The notes under the pieces: generated by a model | Seen by the model: only the letters and a program-made list of their open reading frames with translations | The model's database searches: none | What the model was told of the DNA's origin: nothing | Translations under genes and position numbers: made by a program | Source: Campylorhamphus procurvoides | Lineage: Eukaryota; Chordata; Aves; Passeriformes; Dendrocolaptidae | Direction of reading: 5' to 3' | Assembly (NCBI GenBank): GCA_013396655.1 | Contig: WBMV01000462.1 | Span: 1,017,594-1,081,593 of the forward strand | DNA: 64,000 nucleotides | Shown: in pieces, positions 36,501 to 49,963 of the stretch | How the letters are laid out: every line of letters starts with the position of its first letter | How positions within the stretch are numbered: the stretch's first letter is position 1

Positions 36501-38865
36501 ATCAAAGGGACCTCTGTGCTCCAGAAGCAGGGCTGAGATCACAGCTCGCTGCAGATGTGAATTGAACTGACTGAGTCCCACTTTCAGCAGCTCTGAGTAA
36601 CCATTGTACAGTGGCGGTCTGCCTTGAACCCCACACATCAGTTCTGCTCCCAGGCTGCCTCTGCAGAAGCTCGGTTTGCACAGCAAATCAGTTTTCCTTT
36701 AAAAATGAGCTTTCTGCTCATGGAAGTTCCATGGCTTAGCTGGCTGTGCGGGCTCTGCCCTGGGCACACCAGTGTGGGATGCTGGAGAGCAAATAGCCCA
36801 CCAGTTCCCTGGAGAAGCTGCTCTGGTGGCAGGGGGCTGTTAGAGATGGATCCACCACCATGTAGGTTTGTCTGGTTTTATTTCCTTTTTTAGCTGGCGT
36901 ATTTCATCTTGTTATGTTAGAAAAGATGACTTTAAGCATTTTCAACTGCTGCAACAATTTGGGGTGTTCTGATTTTTGTAGCCATAGATGACATCCCCTC
37001 TGTGAGAATCTGAATTTTTGGGACTAAGTGCTCAATGGGATTAGACTTTAATGATGTCTTAGATCACTTGCAGAGATTTATTACTCACCAGGAGAGTCTG
37101 TAGCAGGACCTTGAATTTAATGTATTGGCCTGGTGGCAGGAAAACTTGTTGCCCTTGGTGTGTTTGAGGTACAGAAAGCAGTTGGGTCAAGGTTGTGAGC
37201 CCATATTTGATCTAAATTTTAAGTGTTATTTAAAAACATGCACGCATAGAAAAATCTGGCGTTGGGAAGTGGATAAACCTTTGGGTTAAGTCCAACCTGC
37301 AGGGAGCCCTGTGAAGGACTCTTGCCTTGGGGCCTCACTTGACTCCGTGTTTGCTCAGCCTTTTTCCTCCTCCAGCCAAGTCTCAGTGTGAGCTCTGCCG
37401 CCCACCCTCCCCCTCGCCTTTTTTTTTTCCCCTAATATTGTTCTAATTACTGGAGTGTGAAGAATTGACTCTTAAAATGCCTCTTGGCAAATTCCATTTG
37501 TGCATTGATGAAATTCCCCCTGGCTGCTGTCTCACAACTTCTCTGCCTGTCCTGGGCAAACTGGGACATGGTGGTTATTCCATTGGCTAGAGATCCTAAA
37601 CACCAACAGGAGATGGACAAGGGAGGATAAAGGGTTAAGACTCCTTTGCTGATCTGTGTTTTCATGGTGCTGATTCTCCTGATGAGCTGCCAGATGCAGT
37701 TTTTTGGGGTAAACTGGGACAGGCAGGGATGGCCATGGGTGCAAAGCTCCCAAAAGAAGCTCACCTGGCAGCTCAGGGAAGGGCTCATAGGAGGGTTGTG
37801 GGGCTGAGGATTCTGGGGAGGTCCAGCCCTGAACCCTGTGTGAAACAGGGATGTTTGTGGTGGTTCTTTGTCTGTATGTGGTCACATCCTTTGCTTTCTC
37901 ATGATAGCTGTCCCATGAGGAAGGGGCTCCTGACTCTTTCTGGGTGTTCTGCTGCCTGGCTGGGTGCATGGGTTTGCAGCACACTCCTGTGCAGGCTTCT
38001 GTTGAGGCTGCAGAGAATTCAGGATGTATTCAGGGTGTATGGCTTAGGTGCTTGCAAAGTGAGTTAGTTGTTTTAAAAACAGCCCTATCATAGGGTTGTT
38101 CCTCGAGGTCCTTTTTTAAATGAGTAGAGAGCACTTGTGTAAAGCTTCAGGCTTTTTCTGCAGTTGCAAGGGACTGAAAATTTGAAAAATAAAGCTGAAA
38201 ACTCGGTTAGCAAGTAATTGCAAGGTTTGCAGGACTGAGGCTTTCAGAAAAATGCCAGAGAGGAGATTTTATTCCTAATGTTGGAGACTGGGCAGTTTTG
38301 GAACATCCCCTGATTCCAGAGTGCTTGTGGTGGGTCTGCTAAGCAGACTTGTGCTGGCAAATTACAGGTTGCTCCTGTTTGGGTTTCCCTTGGCCCCCTG
38401 TTTGCAGGCTGGGAGCTGGAGAGGGGAGCAGGGGTGGGATGGAGAGGTGGTTTTCCCTTGGACCCTGCATGGGATGTTCTCCCTGCAGCAAAAGACCTGG
38501 GGACTGGGCTGGCCTGAAGCACTGGTGGTTTTGGCTACCAAGAAGTCTCCTCCTTTATGATAAAACCCCCCAGGAATCCTCCCTGCAGGACAGAGTATGG
38601 ACTGTAGAGACATTTGGCTGGATCCCAGTTGACTTTGCTGGATCGGTTCCTCTGACAGGAGACCAAAATTCATCCCCATGACTGCCCTGCTGGCAGTCCC
38701 TGCGTGGGACAGGGACTGATGGCTGGACTGGGCAGTGGAGGGGACAGTCACAGTGTGTTAACATCTCTATCCTACACTTTTCCCACCTCCACAGCTGTTC
38801 TGGACACATAAAGAGGTTTAATTGCCCCTTGCAGGAGTGTTTGGCACCTCCTCTGCCTTCTTCCT
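33583..38865. other. Intron 2 stretch, no gene seen
   Basis: Ordinary intron. Only short simple repeats are visible: a 17-bp duplication at 34586-34618, a T run near 35145-35153 and a T run near 37422. Confidence 0.5.
34586..34618 (+). repeat. 17-bp tandem duplication
   Basis: Two adjacent copies of a unit beginning CATTGAAATATCACAC (34586-34602 and 34603-34619), identical except for the last base. Confidence 0.85.
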
Positions 38866-38956
38866 TTAGTGGTGGGCTTGGCAGTGTTAGGTTAATAGTT
38901 GGTCTTAATGATCTTAGAGGTCTTTTCCAACCTAAATGATCCTATGGATCTATGAT
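38866..38956 (+). mobile_element. CR1 LINE 3' tail, sense orientation
   Basis: TTAGTGGTGGGCTTGGCAGT, GGTTAATAGTTGGTCTTAAT and GGTCTTTTCCAACCTAAATG are followed by GATCCTATGGATCTATGATT, a decayed form of the ATTCTATG octamer repeats that end CR1 elements. It is the clearest copy of this tail type in the window. Confidence 0.92.
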
Positions 38957-41900
38957 TTTAATGTGCCTCTTCTTGCTCAATGGCTCACAGAAGAGCAGTT
39001 ATCCTTCAGAGGAGCAATAGAGCCTGAACCTTCACCACCTTATTGCACTGCTTTGGCAGCTCATCACTTTTAACCTTGATAAGGGAAGAATTTGAAAAGC
39101 AGGGGAAGGTTAAGACCACCTGCTCTGGACTGGGCAAAGGAGGGACTGGGCTTTGAGGAAAGCTCAGCTTTGGGCTTTGTGCTTACACAGTGAGAGGGAA
39201 CTTCAAAATGCAGGGAAAGGGCAGCCCTGAAAGCCTTGGGAGCACCTAAAAAGGGGTGCAGCCACTTGGGCTGGCAGGTGATGTTGCTGGAGAAAGCAAA
39301 ACTGGGCTTTCAGGAAAAAAAAGCTGTGCCAGGAATTGTTGGGCTCTCTGAAGTCACACCAGGAGCTGCATCAGCCACTGCTGTTTGCACCCTGGGTTAC
39401 AAGAGTGTAAAACACCCAAAAAACATTTAAATTGAGACACTCTGCTCTTCCCAGATGCTTTCCCAGCTCTGTCTTGCCACAGAAGGGCTTGTAAAGAGGT
39501 AAGAATCGATTAAAATTAATCGCAGCAAGTTCCTGTTGGTGTAAGCTGTCTGGAGAACAGGCAGATCTTTAGATTTTTGTGGTTTTCCTCTGTTCTATTT
39601 CGAGGTCCATTAAATCCCTATTCTCTTCTGAAACATAAATGAGTAAATGCCGTAACCAGGGCACACTTAAGGAAAAATGAAGCATGACTATAAATATGAG
39701 TGACCCAACTAAAAGAAAGGTCAGATAAGAGACATTACCCAGTCATGTTCATTAAGGGTATTGGGGTGTAATTCAGCATCCTGCTTTACCCACGTGTTTA
39801 GGAAATTGGTTAGAGGACGTGTGGAGGGAGAGAAGAGATGCAAGATGTGTAGAGGGAGACTTTCCTTCCCTTGTTTCCTTTTCTTGTTTGCATTCTGGGC
39901 AGTGCAGCGGGTGAGGTGAAAGAGGGATTTTGATACCGATGATTATCTGTGGCGTGCTTGGAATTTTGGGAAAAAAATCTTCCTTTCTTTGGGAGGGGGG
40001 GAAAGGAAAGAGCTGAATGATGGCTTTTTGCAGTGTGACCCTTGTGGTGCTTCTGTCTGGGGAAGGCAGGGCTGTTTGCTTTTCTGCTCCCTGGTATGTG
40101 CTGAGCAAACCTGTGCTGAAATGTTTGCAGGACTTTTCACCCTGGGCAGTTTGGATCCCGAAATCTGGAGGTGGAGTGCTGAGGTTGGGGGCAGAAGCTG
40201 CCACCCCATCACTAGTGGTGTCTGCTCGAAGCATAACAAAGGAAAATATCCAGGGTTACTTCAGAAAGCAGAAATATCCTGGAGAGAAGCTTGTGTCTCA
40301 GTGGGAAGGAGTTCCCCGTGGGGGTGTTGGATGCAGTGGTGTTTTCAGGGCTCTGCTGTCACCAGCCCCAGCGTGTTTGTGCCTGTTGATGTGTCTCTGC
40401 TCCCACCCATTTCCCTGCCTAAACCTCTCCAGGTATTCATGCCAAGGGTGGAAATGCATCCAAGTGATGTCAGGAGGAAATGGCAGTATAGAGAAATTCC
40501 TCTTTCTGGCAGCAGTGAGGTGAACAGGGATTTATCTTGGAGATTTACTGGGCTGTGCTTGTCACTTTGCTATTTCTGCCATGAAATTCAGTTCTCTGAA
40601 CTCAGAGGTTGCTCTACAGGTCTGCACCATCTGCACAAGGTGCAATAATAAAGCCATTTAAATCCCCTTTTGTGTTTTGGAGGGACAGTGGTAATTCCCC
40701 TGGTGATGAGGTTTATTTTGCTCCATTAATACCTGGTTTTGAACAGTTTCTTTTCTTCTTGTTGCTCAGGGCTGTGTTTTCAGAAAAGCCTCTTCTCGAG
40801 GAGACTTAGTGTGTGCACACACCACGTGAAGTCAACAAGGGCTCAACTTCAAAGTGAAGCATGTGAATAAATATTATCCTGACTCGAGGCTACTATTTAT
40901 TCTTTTTCTTCCAAAACAAAACACATTCATATATGCTTTCTGGAGACTTGGAATTAATCAGGATCTTTTATTTTTTACCATCATGGTGAGCAGCACTGTA
41001 GTATTTGCTCTGCTCAGATGATCACCTCACATCTGCCTCTCTCAGGTTTACTGGTTTTCAGCAATTTTTTGAGTATTGGGAGGAAAATAGTATTGAATGT
41101 GGTGAATATTGATTGTATTTGGCTTCCCTGGGTCACCAAAGGGCCAGATCCCAGTGTGATTGGAGACCCCAGGAAGGAAGGAAGATGGTGTGAACCCAAA
41201 CCTGTGCTGTGAGCTATCAGGAGGGTGTTTGTCTCAGGGTTTGGGAGCTGAACATGGTTTGTACCAGGACTGTGTGCTTTGCTGTGGGATTTGCTCCATG
41301 AAAGCGCCTGCCACAGGTGAGTCCGTGTGTCCCAGGTGTCCCAAAGAAGCCAGTGTATTTGGGTCTGGACTGAAAATCAACGTGGTTAGTTCTGCCTCAA
41401 GCCATGCAACCAAATCCTCCAGGTTTCAGATGGTTTCTGGCTGCCTCGTGCAGGTGAGGGCTGGGGTATCACTGGGGTATCACTGTCCCAGATGTGTCTC
41501 GCTGTCTGGTTCAATTCTCCTCCACAGCTCCGTGCAGGGAAAGCCTTCATGCATAGAAAATAATAAAATAAAATTATGCCATCAAATGTTTTATGTATGA
41601 GGAGGCACGGGCTGTCAATAATCTTCTATGTTTTTTAATGTGAACTCTCTCTGCGTTTCTGCTGTGGCTGATGACACCAATTAATTTTATTGTTTGGAAA
41701 TAATCTTCTGTGGTGTGTGATTTGCACGGCCCCGGCCTTATGCTTTCTAATGATTTCTCTATTAATTTCACTGCTGCCAATAAGCTGAAGATGCCTTTCA
41801 AGTGGAAAGGGAAACATGACCTAATACCATGGATAAAATATTAGCAAGAGCGAATTAAATCCCTGTTAGCAGTGTTAGGACCCTGACTGCTGAAGACACA

Positions 41901-42472
41901 AGAGCTGCTGAAGCGTGGCAGAGAGAAAAGAGCTGCACATGCTGTGTGTGGATGCACAAGTGTGGAGCAATAAGTTTTTGAACAGCTTTGAAATTGATGG
42001 AGAATCAGTGTTTTTCTCCCCTGCTGCTCCAGCTGGCTATTCCCTGGTCAAAAAAGAGCTGACCCCAATAAATTTGTTGTTGGGGCCTCCTTGTGTGGTA
42101 GGAATGCTGCAGCCAGACTCACCCTGCTCTAGCAGAGGTCATGTTTTGCCTTAATTCCTCCTTTTTAGTCCAGAGATTGGTTTGATGAGCAACTTGGCAG
42201 TGCTGCCTTTTTCATCTCAAGTCCACCTGTAAGGATGAAGCTCCCTCTGTCTTGTAGGACAATGGGATGAGCATGTGGGTAGTGCCATTAGTTTTCCTAA
42301 TTTTCAACATCACGAGCCTCCTGGTGTCCTCAAGCCTCTTCCTTTTGTACAACCAGCACCCATTCAGCAGAAAAAGGAAGGTCTGTACACAAGATTTCCA
42401 GCACAAACTGAGGTTGACTTTTTCAGTACTGGTCTCTTGTGAGTCCTTTGCAGCACCTGAGCACGGACAAGT
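38957..42472. other. Intron 2 stretch with one candidate regulatory block
   Basis: No gene recognised; overlapping frames at 39989-40648 and 40017-40523 (+) look spurious. The segment 41575-41870 is AT-rich with homeodomain-type words and is discussed in the findings. An 11-bp duplication (CTGGGGTATCA twice) begins at 41461. Confidence 0.5.
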
Positions 42473-42577
42473 GGCCTTGGAGCAAACCTGGTCTAGTAGA
42501 AGATGTCCCTGCCCATGGCAGGGGGGTTGGAATGAGATGAGTTTTAAGGTCCCTTTGAACCCAAACAGTTCTATGAT
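42473..42577 (+). mobile_element. CR1 LINE 3' tail, sense orientation
   Basis: GGCCTTGGAGCAAACCTGGT, CTAGTAGAAGATGTCCCTGC, CCATGGCAGGGGGGTTGG and TAAGGTCCCTTTGAACCCAA lead to ACAGTTCTATGATCA, the CR1 3' terminus of the CCCAAACCATTCTATG tail type. Confidence 0.92.
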
Positions 42578-43710
42578 CAAATTATCCTCCTTCAGCCCTT
42601 GGAGAAGGTCTGTACTTACAGTGTGGCTGTCTGCAAGTTCGTGGTTGGGGCTGACTTTTTTCATCCATTTCCTTCTGAGAGCTAAAAAATGTTCCTGTAA
42701 AGCATGAAAATATCACCACATCGATAGTCTAAGCGAGGCAAGAAGTGGGGAGAAAAAAAATCAATCCAGTTTGTGACCAAAATATTTATGTGAAGACTTA
42801 CATAAACATCCAAATACTTATTGCTTTAATATTTTAGTCACTGTGCTGTGAAATGTTGTGGTTCCTACATAAATATGAGACAAAAGAGTTGGGAATCAGG
42901 GATATGGACTTCTGGGAGTGAAAGCTTGGGAAAGAGCTTGGGGAGGATGAAACCAGTGCAATGCTGAGGTTTTGGGGGTTGCAGGATTAGAGCTTTTCCC
43001 TTAAAAATGCCTCCTTAGATGCAAACCATCAGGCTTTGGGCTTTTGTGCACCCCAAAGTGATGCTTGCCTTGGCTGGAGTTGTTGCTGGATTGATAATCC
43101 ATGGGGCATTTCAGTGATTTCATTTTTCTCTGCTGCATTTTTAATGGTGCAAATGGAAATAGAGATGACCTTTCCACAGAACTGGATTGTGGAAGTGTGG
43201 GCAGGAAGAAAATAATATAATTAACTATGTATAAAATGTGTCAGGAGCAATGGGCTGATGAGGACAAGGTGTCAGTGGTGCTGCTGCTGCTTGGGGAGGA
43301 TTTTTGGCACTGCTGTTCTTGCCCTCTTGGAGCCTGGCGGGTCCCTCCAGCCCCACAGCCACTCCACTTCCAAGTGGTGCCACTGCCTTGACTCCACTCC
43401 AGAGGTATCCTTGAGGTTCATCCTACCTTGGGACAGCAGCAGGAGCCTTGGCTAAAAGGCAAAGCCATGCCCAGGCTGCTCCATCCCCCGGGATGGGACG
43501 GTGATAAAATGCTTGTGGTCAGATCAAAGTCCAAGTGTGAGATTTGTGCTGGCCTTGGCTGTCTTTGCACTGGGTTCAGGATTAGAGAGCAAAGTCAAGC
43601 CCTCCTCCAGGGTAAGTGTGAGTACAAAGCTGTTACAGCTCTGACTTCACAGGGGAACTTACAGAAACTCAGGGCCTGTTCTTTTGAGTCACAAACTAAC
43701 TGAAAATTCA
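42578..43710. other. Intron 2 stretch, nothing recognised
   Basis: Ordinary intron with an AT-rich portion at 42770-42880. No gene seen. Confidence 0.5.
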
Positions 43711-43711
43711 A

Positions 43712-43836
43712 TTTTTTTTTTCCTTTTGCTCTTAAAAAAAACCAAAACACACAAAAAGACAAAACTCAACTGCTCAAAGAATTTGGTTGTCAGCACAAGC
43801 AAAAAGAAAAAAGGAAAAACCATCCAAAAACCCCAA
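43712..43836. repeat. T10 run and A-rich low-complexity tract
   Basis: Ten T residues at 43712-43721 are followed from 43733 by about 100 bases rich in A with interspersed C and G (AAAACACACAAAAAG-type words). It resembles a degenerate poly(A)-derived tract. I recognise no retroposon body on either side. Confidence 0.65.
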
Positions 43837-46800
43837 AGTCACTGGTGCCACTCACCCCTCTGGTTGCATCTCAAACCAGCAGAGAGGGCTGGGATGGCTT
43901 TTGATTCCTAATTAATAGTTTTCCAGCCTGATTCTGCTGGGAGGACAATGAGGACATTGAGAGCAGAGCTGTGCTGGCCACATGGAGAGCCTGAGCCTTG
44001 TGCCTGCTCTGAATCCTCGTTCCTGACATCCCTGGAGGTCGGCATCCCATCCCACCTGGCAGCCCCCCTTGGAATAACAACTACCTTAGAGACAGCATTA
44101 GGGGTAAATCATGTAGTGGGACTGTGATGACATTTTCCCCGTGACGTTTGCTTTTCTTTTCTCTCCCTTATGGACTCTAATCTTCCAATATTATAAGAAG
44201 TGAGGAGTAATGGAGCCATTGGCCTTTTTAAATATGTATGAACTTCTCAGGAAAGCTGGAGAAATGAGAAGCGACGAAGACAGATAACAGATGCGAGATG
44301 GTCTCACAACCATGTCATTTAACATGCGTGGGTGTCTCTTTTCCCAGTGTCCTAAGTCATTATTCATAGGCAAAGCATAATGTTTCTGTTCCTTTCGTGT
44401 ATAGATTATTATTATTTTTAAGGGGAAGGCTGGATCTGGGGCACAGCTGTGATCATATCACAGAAAGCTGATTGTGCACTTCCTACCTCTGCCTCGCCGG
44501 GTTTTGCTGCCGGCAAACAAAGCTGTTCTCTGCTTCTTGTCGGGATCAGTCTGGATGGTGACTTTGTTAAATGAACTCTGATACAATGATTTTTGTGGCT
44601 AACCTGCATATATGTATTTGTTGTGATGGTCAGGTTTGGCTTCTGAGATTTGAATGGGGTTTTTCCCAACTTCTCAGTCTTCTTTATCCCTCCAGGTGAA
44701 TGAGGTGGGGTATGGGATGCCCAGGTATCTCTGTGTGTGTTATTCCCAAACTATGACATAAAACATGGATGTGTGGATTAACCCTGTGATATGCCCATCA
44801 GTACAACTTATCTAACAACACAAATTTGTCGCCATAACATATGTCACATGCACTGATTTTATTTTTGCCAGGGAGGGACAGCTCTGAGGGCAGGTGCTTG
44901 GGAAAAGAGGAAAACAGGCAGGATGTGATAGGATTTGCTTTCAGGGCAGGCTCTCCTTATCCAGGGTGTAATGCTCTGTGATGCTCCCATTTACAGTCAT
45001 TGTGTGTGTTACAGAAACAGGGTTGACTCCAGGTATTTGATTTACTTGGGTTCTTCAGGCTCTGGGCCATGGGAAACATGATGGTCATTGGTGTTCAACC
45101 ACCTTGCCGGGGCAGGGGGTCAGTGCAGCTCAGTACAGGGGTTTGTTTTGTGGCTTGTACTTCTTCCAGAAGGACTCGGGGAGAAAAGATGCCATTTAAA
45201 GAAAATTACTGCATTGCCTATCAACTGAAAACAAAAGTCCTTTGTCCTGTCAATCACGGGGAGGCTTTATCTTGTCAATCACCAGGAAAATGCTTCCTTT
45301 GCACTTCTGCCAGACTTTTCACAGACCGGGTTTCTCCTTCATTCAAAGGAACAAGAGTTGGGTGCAGTAGCTTTTAATATAAACAAAAGGAAAAAAAAAA
45401 GAAAATGTTAATATTTTATCAGTATTTAGACTTGAGAGAAAAGTAGTGATATAAGTTAGTGTGTGTCCTCCTGTGCCATACCTGAACCTGCTGCCTTGGG
45501 CAGATGTGCGAAGTGATTCTTCACTCTGTGATGGGCTCAGGCAGGAGGGAAGAGGCTGTGGTTTTATCCCAGGAGGAAACCACAGTCCCACTGCCAGTGT
45601 GTTTGCACTGCCTGGATCAAGTGGCTTTTGTCACTTTGCAGCAGCTCCTGAGCAAGGCTTGCCCTCACCCTGGTTCTGTAGGCTGGGTGTTGTGGCACGG
45701 TTTGAATCACTTGCGGCTTTTGTTTTGTTTTGGTCACAAGAGTGAAAGATGTTTTCCTTTCCCTTTCCACTTCCTTTGCCTTTCACAAGGTGGATTTCCT
45801 CCCTGTGCTGCTCTGCAGATGGGCTTTGAGTGGGTCCCTCTGTGTGTAAATGTGCTTCCAGGAGTCCGTGTGTCCATCCCTCAGTCAAGTGATGGGAGCT
45901 GGGTACCAAACACCTCACATCCCCCCGTTTGGGCTTCATAGAAATGCTGCCACACTGCTGCCTCTTCCCCTGAACTGGAGCCCCAGTTAAGCTCTGGGAG
46001 TTCAGGTCACCTCATGCTCACAGCACTGCTGGAGCTCCCAACCCTTTGGTGCTCCTCCAGCAGCTCTGGGGCACTGTGGGGTCCCCAATTCCCCACCCTG
46101 CCTGGATCTGGGGCTGCAGCAAAGGTCTCTCCACTCGTGCCAGGAGCAAAGTCACCGGGTCTCACTGCTTTAAACCTTTGCTGAGCTGGGCTGTGCCAAG
46201 GCTGGGGGTGTTGTTTTCAAGCTGCAGCATGGCTGGGGTGTGTGTGGGTGCCTGGTGGGGGCTGTTGGCCATCTGCTCTCTGGCTGGGCAAAGGCTTTTT
46301 CCTGTAAACAGCTCTCTCCTGGGGCACGGCGCAGTGTCAGGAACTGGTATCATTGTTCTCGACAGCCACACGTTTCCCTTTGCAGCCAGCTAAATATATA
46401 AAGCTGCTAGATATGTAAAGCAAGCCATGTGGAGTTTCCATTCTCTCTCGGCCCCTCTTTGAGCAGGACACCCAAATATTGCTCTTACTCAGTGCCAGGG
46501 CTTTGATGGTAAGGTTATGTGACTTTGATGCTTTTGGTTAATGGTCTATTTTCAAGCCAAGGTGAAACTGTTGGCAAATAGGGAAATCTCTTTGTAATAG
46601 GGAAGCTGAATCATCCCTGTTAAGCTTTTAGTTGGAAGCTTTATTCTTTGTCTGGAGCCCAACTTCATTTCCATCACTGCAACCTTTGATGCTGTGGCTC
46701 CTGTCAGTGCATTTCCAGGAGTGGCTCAGCAGGGACTACAAGCACAGGGTGCTCCATCCCCATCATCTGAGGTGGGAGATGATGGAGCTGGTGGGTTCAC

Positions 46801-49800
46801 AGCTAGGGATGCAGTTTATCCTCTGGGATAACGCAGCATGCTGGTGATTCTCTGCATCCTGAGGTGATGCTTGTGCTCTGCCCCATTTGCTTTCTGTGCT
46901 GGGAGTCTCGGCTCTCCAGGGTTTTACCTCAAATCTGTGTCTTTTACTCTTCTTCTGTTCCTTAAAAAAAGTTGGTTTTCAGAGCATGGAGTAATTGGGG
47001 CTGGCTCCTGGATGAGCCATGTCTCTGGAGCAGAGAACAGGGACCAGCACTGCTGGTAACCCCCCCTTTCACTGCTCATCTCTGCTTTAAGGAGCCTGGC
47101 TCATTCCCCAAAATTCTTGTAATTCTTTACACATTGGTATTTTATAAAACCCAGGCAGGGTTTCGTCTGCCCCAGGCAGGTGAGTTGAGGCTGGGAGAGC
47201 TGTGGCATGAGGACTTGGAGAGTCCCTTGGGATCTTGCCCTGGCACCCACCTCCTTCCATCCAGCATCCCCCCGCCCTGGACACGGCGTGTCTGCTGCCA
47301 GACAAGGACAGATGGGGCCTGGCATTTCCTTTCGCTTCTCTGAATGCAGGAGATCTGTCTTAGCCAGGCCTTTCTTAATGGAAGACAAATATGAATCACT
47401 CTGGGGCTTTTTTTATATCGGTCTTTTTTGTTTCTTTTCCTTCTGAACTGCAACAAAAGCTTTAGTGCACTGGGACCAGTAATTAGTTTTGCTCTTATTT
47501 TCCAAGTAACTCACCTCTGAAGCACGTGTGTGCCAGGAGGCTGCTGGGCCACGTACAGGAGAATGGCCCCAGGGCTGAATTTGCATTTCTGCTACATAAA
47601 TTCAAATTAATTTCATACATCAAGTGTTTTCACTGGTCACAGGATCACTTCTTATCGGGGGCTGTTGGGATACTCAGCTGCTGACCCTGGCCAGGCTGCA
47701 GCTGCCAGCTCCTTTGCAAACATGACAAAAATAAACCCAAATGCCACATGGGATATGTGTCTTTGGAAGGGGATGAGTTCTCAGTCACTGAGACACCTCG
47801 TCCCCAGGGAGGAGGAGGTGTTTGATCCCCACACCGTGTGTCTCTGAAACTGCATGTTGAGGGAGCGTGTGTGAAATCTCACCTGGGCTCTGCTTTCATC
47901 AGGAATTGCACCTTCCTGTGAGTTTATTCAAATATTATTTCACTGTTTCTTTGAGTGAAACGACGTCTGGCATTACTGAGCCATTGATTGCTGTCAGCAA
48001 GACTTTACTTTCCACTTTTAATCTTTTGTAATAATAGAAGTGAATGACTTTGCATCCCTCGCTTTTCATCATCAAGTATCCTAAAGCTTGGTGTGAGTGG
48101 TAATCTCTGTGAAGGAAGCACTGCCTTAGCCCAAGGGGCAGGGACTTCTTCTCAGTAGATCTGATGCTCCCAAAAACCAGGAGATACCTTGAGAAACACA
48201 TGAACTCCCTCAGGTTTGATGAACAAAGAGCCTTGTCTCTCCCCATGGAGTTCCAAAGGAGAGCAGATGGCATTGAAAGTATCTTCTCAGTGACAGCCCC
48301 CCCTGCTGCAGAGCTGATTGCACACAGAAGGTCACACTGGATGGGTGTGCAGTTGTCCTGGATGATTTTCAGGTTTTTAAAAGATGTCTTTCTCAGGACA
48401 AGACCTGGGATCTTGGTTGCACCCATCTCCTGCCTCATCCCATGGCAGAGGTGATGCTGTCCCTGTGCTCACATCGGGATCCTGGCTGGGACACTGTGGG
48501 CTTGTCATCCAATCTTGGAAATTTTTGTTTCCTACGAAAGCATCTCTCATGCTCCTTTCTTGTTTAATGTGAGCTGGGCAAGGATATCAGCTATAGCTTG
48601 AGCTGTTTGTCAAGTGTTTATTGAAATCTCACCGTTCCTCTCGTGTGTTTCCTGCTGACAGCTTTGCACCTTCCCCCTTAGTGGAATGTCACAGTGGGCA
48701 GGGAGGCTGTGGAAAAATGGCTTTAGTGCTTGTGCTGCTCCTGCCAAGTGAGGTGGGGTCCTTGGGAAGGGGGGTTTGCAGGTTTTATTTCTGAAATTAT
48801 TGTTCCCCCATTGAGCCAAAGGATGCAGCACAACAAAATGATTTACCTGCTGTCTGTCTGTCCTTACTCACATTACCTAATGGTTTTCTGGGGCTAATGT
48901 ACTGAAAAAGGGTACTCTTTGTGACATGTCCAGGGCTGCCTGTGTGTCAGGAGGTCTGAGTGTGCATTTAGTGTCCCACTGTGGTGCCACCAAGTGTGGT
49001 GGTTTCTCTAACTGCAGGGGTTGGTTGTGAAATGGCATTTGCCACCTGCAGAGCCCAAATCTCGAGGTAGGGCATCACACCCTTGATGGAAGGGGGTCTT
49101 CAGCCTTGCCCTCACACAACTGCAGAAACAAAAACTGTTCTCCTCCAGGGAATTACAGTTTGCAATTTGCTGATTGACCCCATGATGTGCTTGTGAGTGA
49201 CGGCAGCGTGGTGGGGCCAGGTGGCTCTTTGCAGCTGCCTTTTCTTTTCCTTGCACAGCCCTCCCAGCACAGAGCTGGCTCTCATCCCCTCCTCCTGCTC
49301 TCCCAGAGCCTCGCTGCCTGAAATCACTCAGAGGTTCATTACCCACATCAGAAATTGCTGCACAGCTCATCCTCCTCCAACAAGTGATCTCCCATGGAGC
49401 AGTGGCTGAGGAGGAGAGGGCTGAGCGTCTTCCATGGCTTTGTTTGGAGAGGGAAAAGAAAATAAAATAAACAAGAGGCAGAAAATCAGCTTCTTTCTCA
49501 AATTCTCGGTCTCCTCTGCCTCGTCGCTTGGGTTTTGATAATTGCTTTAATCTGCAGTTGGGGTTTCCTGGCAGGAGAAGGATTTTTCAGTGACTGTCAT
49601 TTCTTTGTTACTGGTTGTTTCAAAACTCATTACTCCTGGCATTTATTTACCCAGGCTGGAAGCAGTTTGCACCGGGGGCACAAAATGGAAATTGATTTAC
49701 AGCAATAGTGTGTGATCTAGAAAACGTCAATTTTTTTTCCTCTTGAGTCTATAAATTAGTTTTGACTCCAATAAGGTTTTCTCCTATAGTTATAAATCAG

Positions 49801-49915
49801 ATCCCAAGGAGCTGTGAGAGTGTGGGATATTAAAGCAATCAAGCAGCAGCTCTGGATTGCAGTGTTTATGGTGCAACTTTATCACCAGGCTGCTCTTCTG
49901 CTCTGGCTGAGGAGA
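43837..49915. other. Intron 2 stretch with one candidate regulatory block
   Basis: No gene recognised. The segment 44140-44420 contains TGACGTTT, GTCATTATTCAT and several AT-rich words and is listed as a possible regulatory element. Everything else is ordinary intron. Confidence 0.5.
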
Positions 49916-49963
49916 GGTGTTGGACTAGATGATCTCAAGATCTCTTCCAACCTAGACAGTTCT
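49916..49963 (+). mobile_element. CR1 LINE 3' fragment, sense orientation, short
   Basis: GTGTTGGACTAGATGATCTC followed by AGATCTCTTCCAACCTAGAC and AGTTCTG is a recognisable ~50-base CR1 3' end. The upstream part is too diverged to follow. Confidence 0.8.

Noticed and set aside
39989..40648. 219-codon and 168-codon overlapping frames on the + strand
   Set aside because: Two different frames of the same stretch are open at once, which suggests low stop density; neither resembles a protein family.
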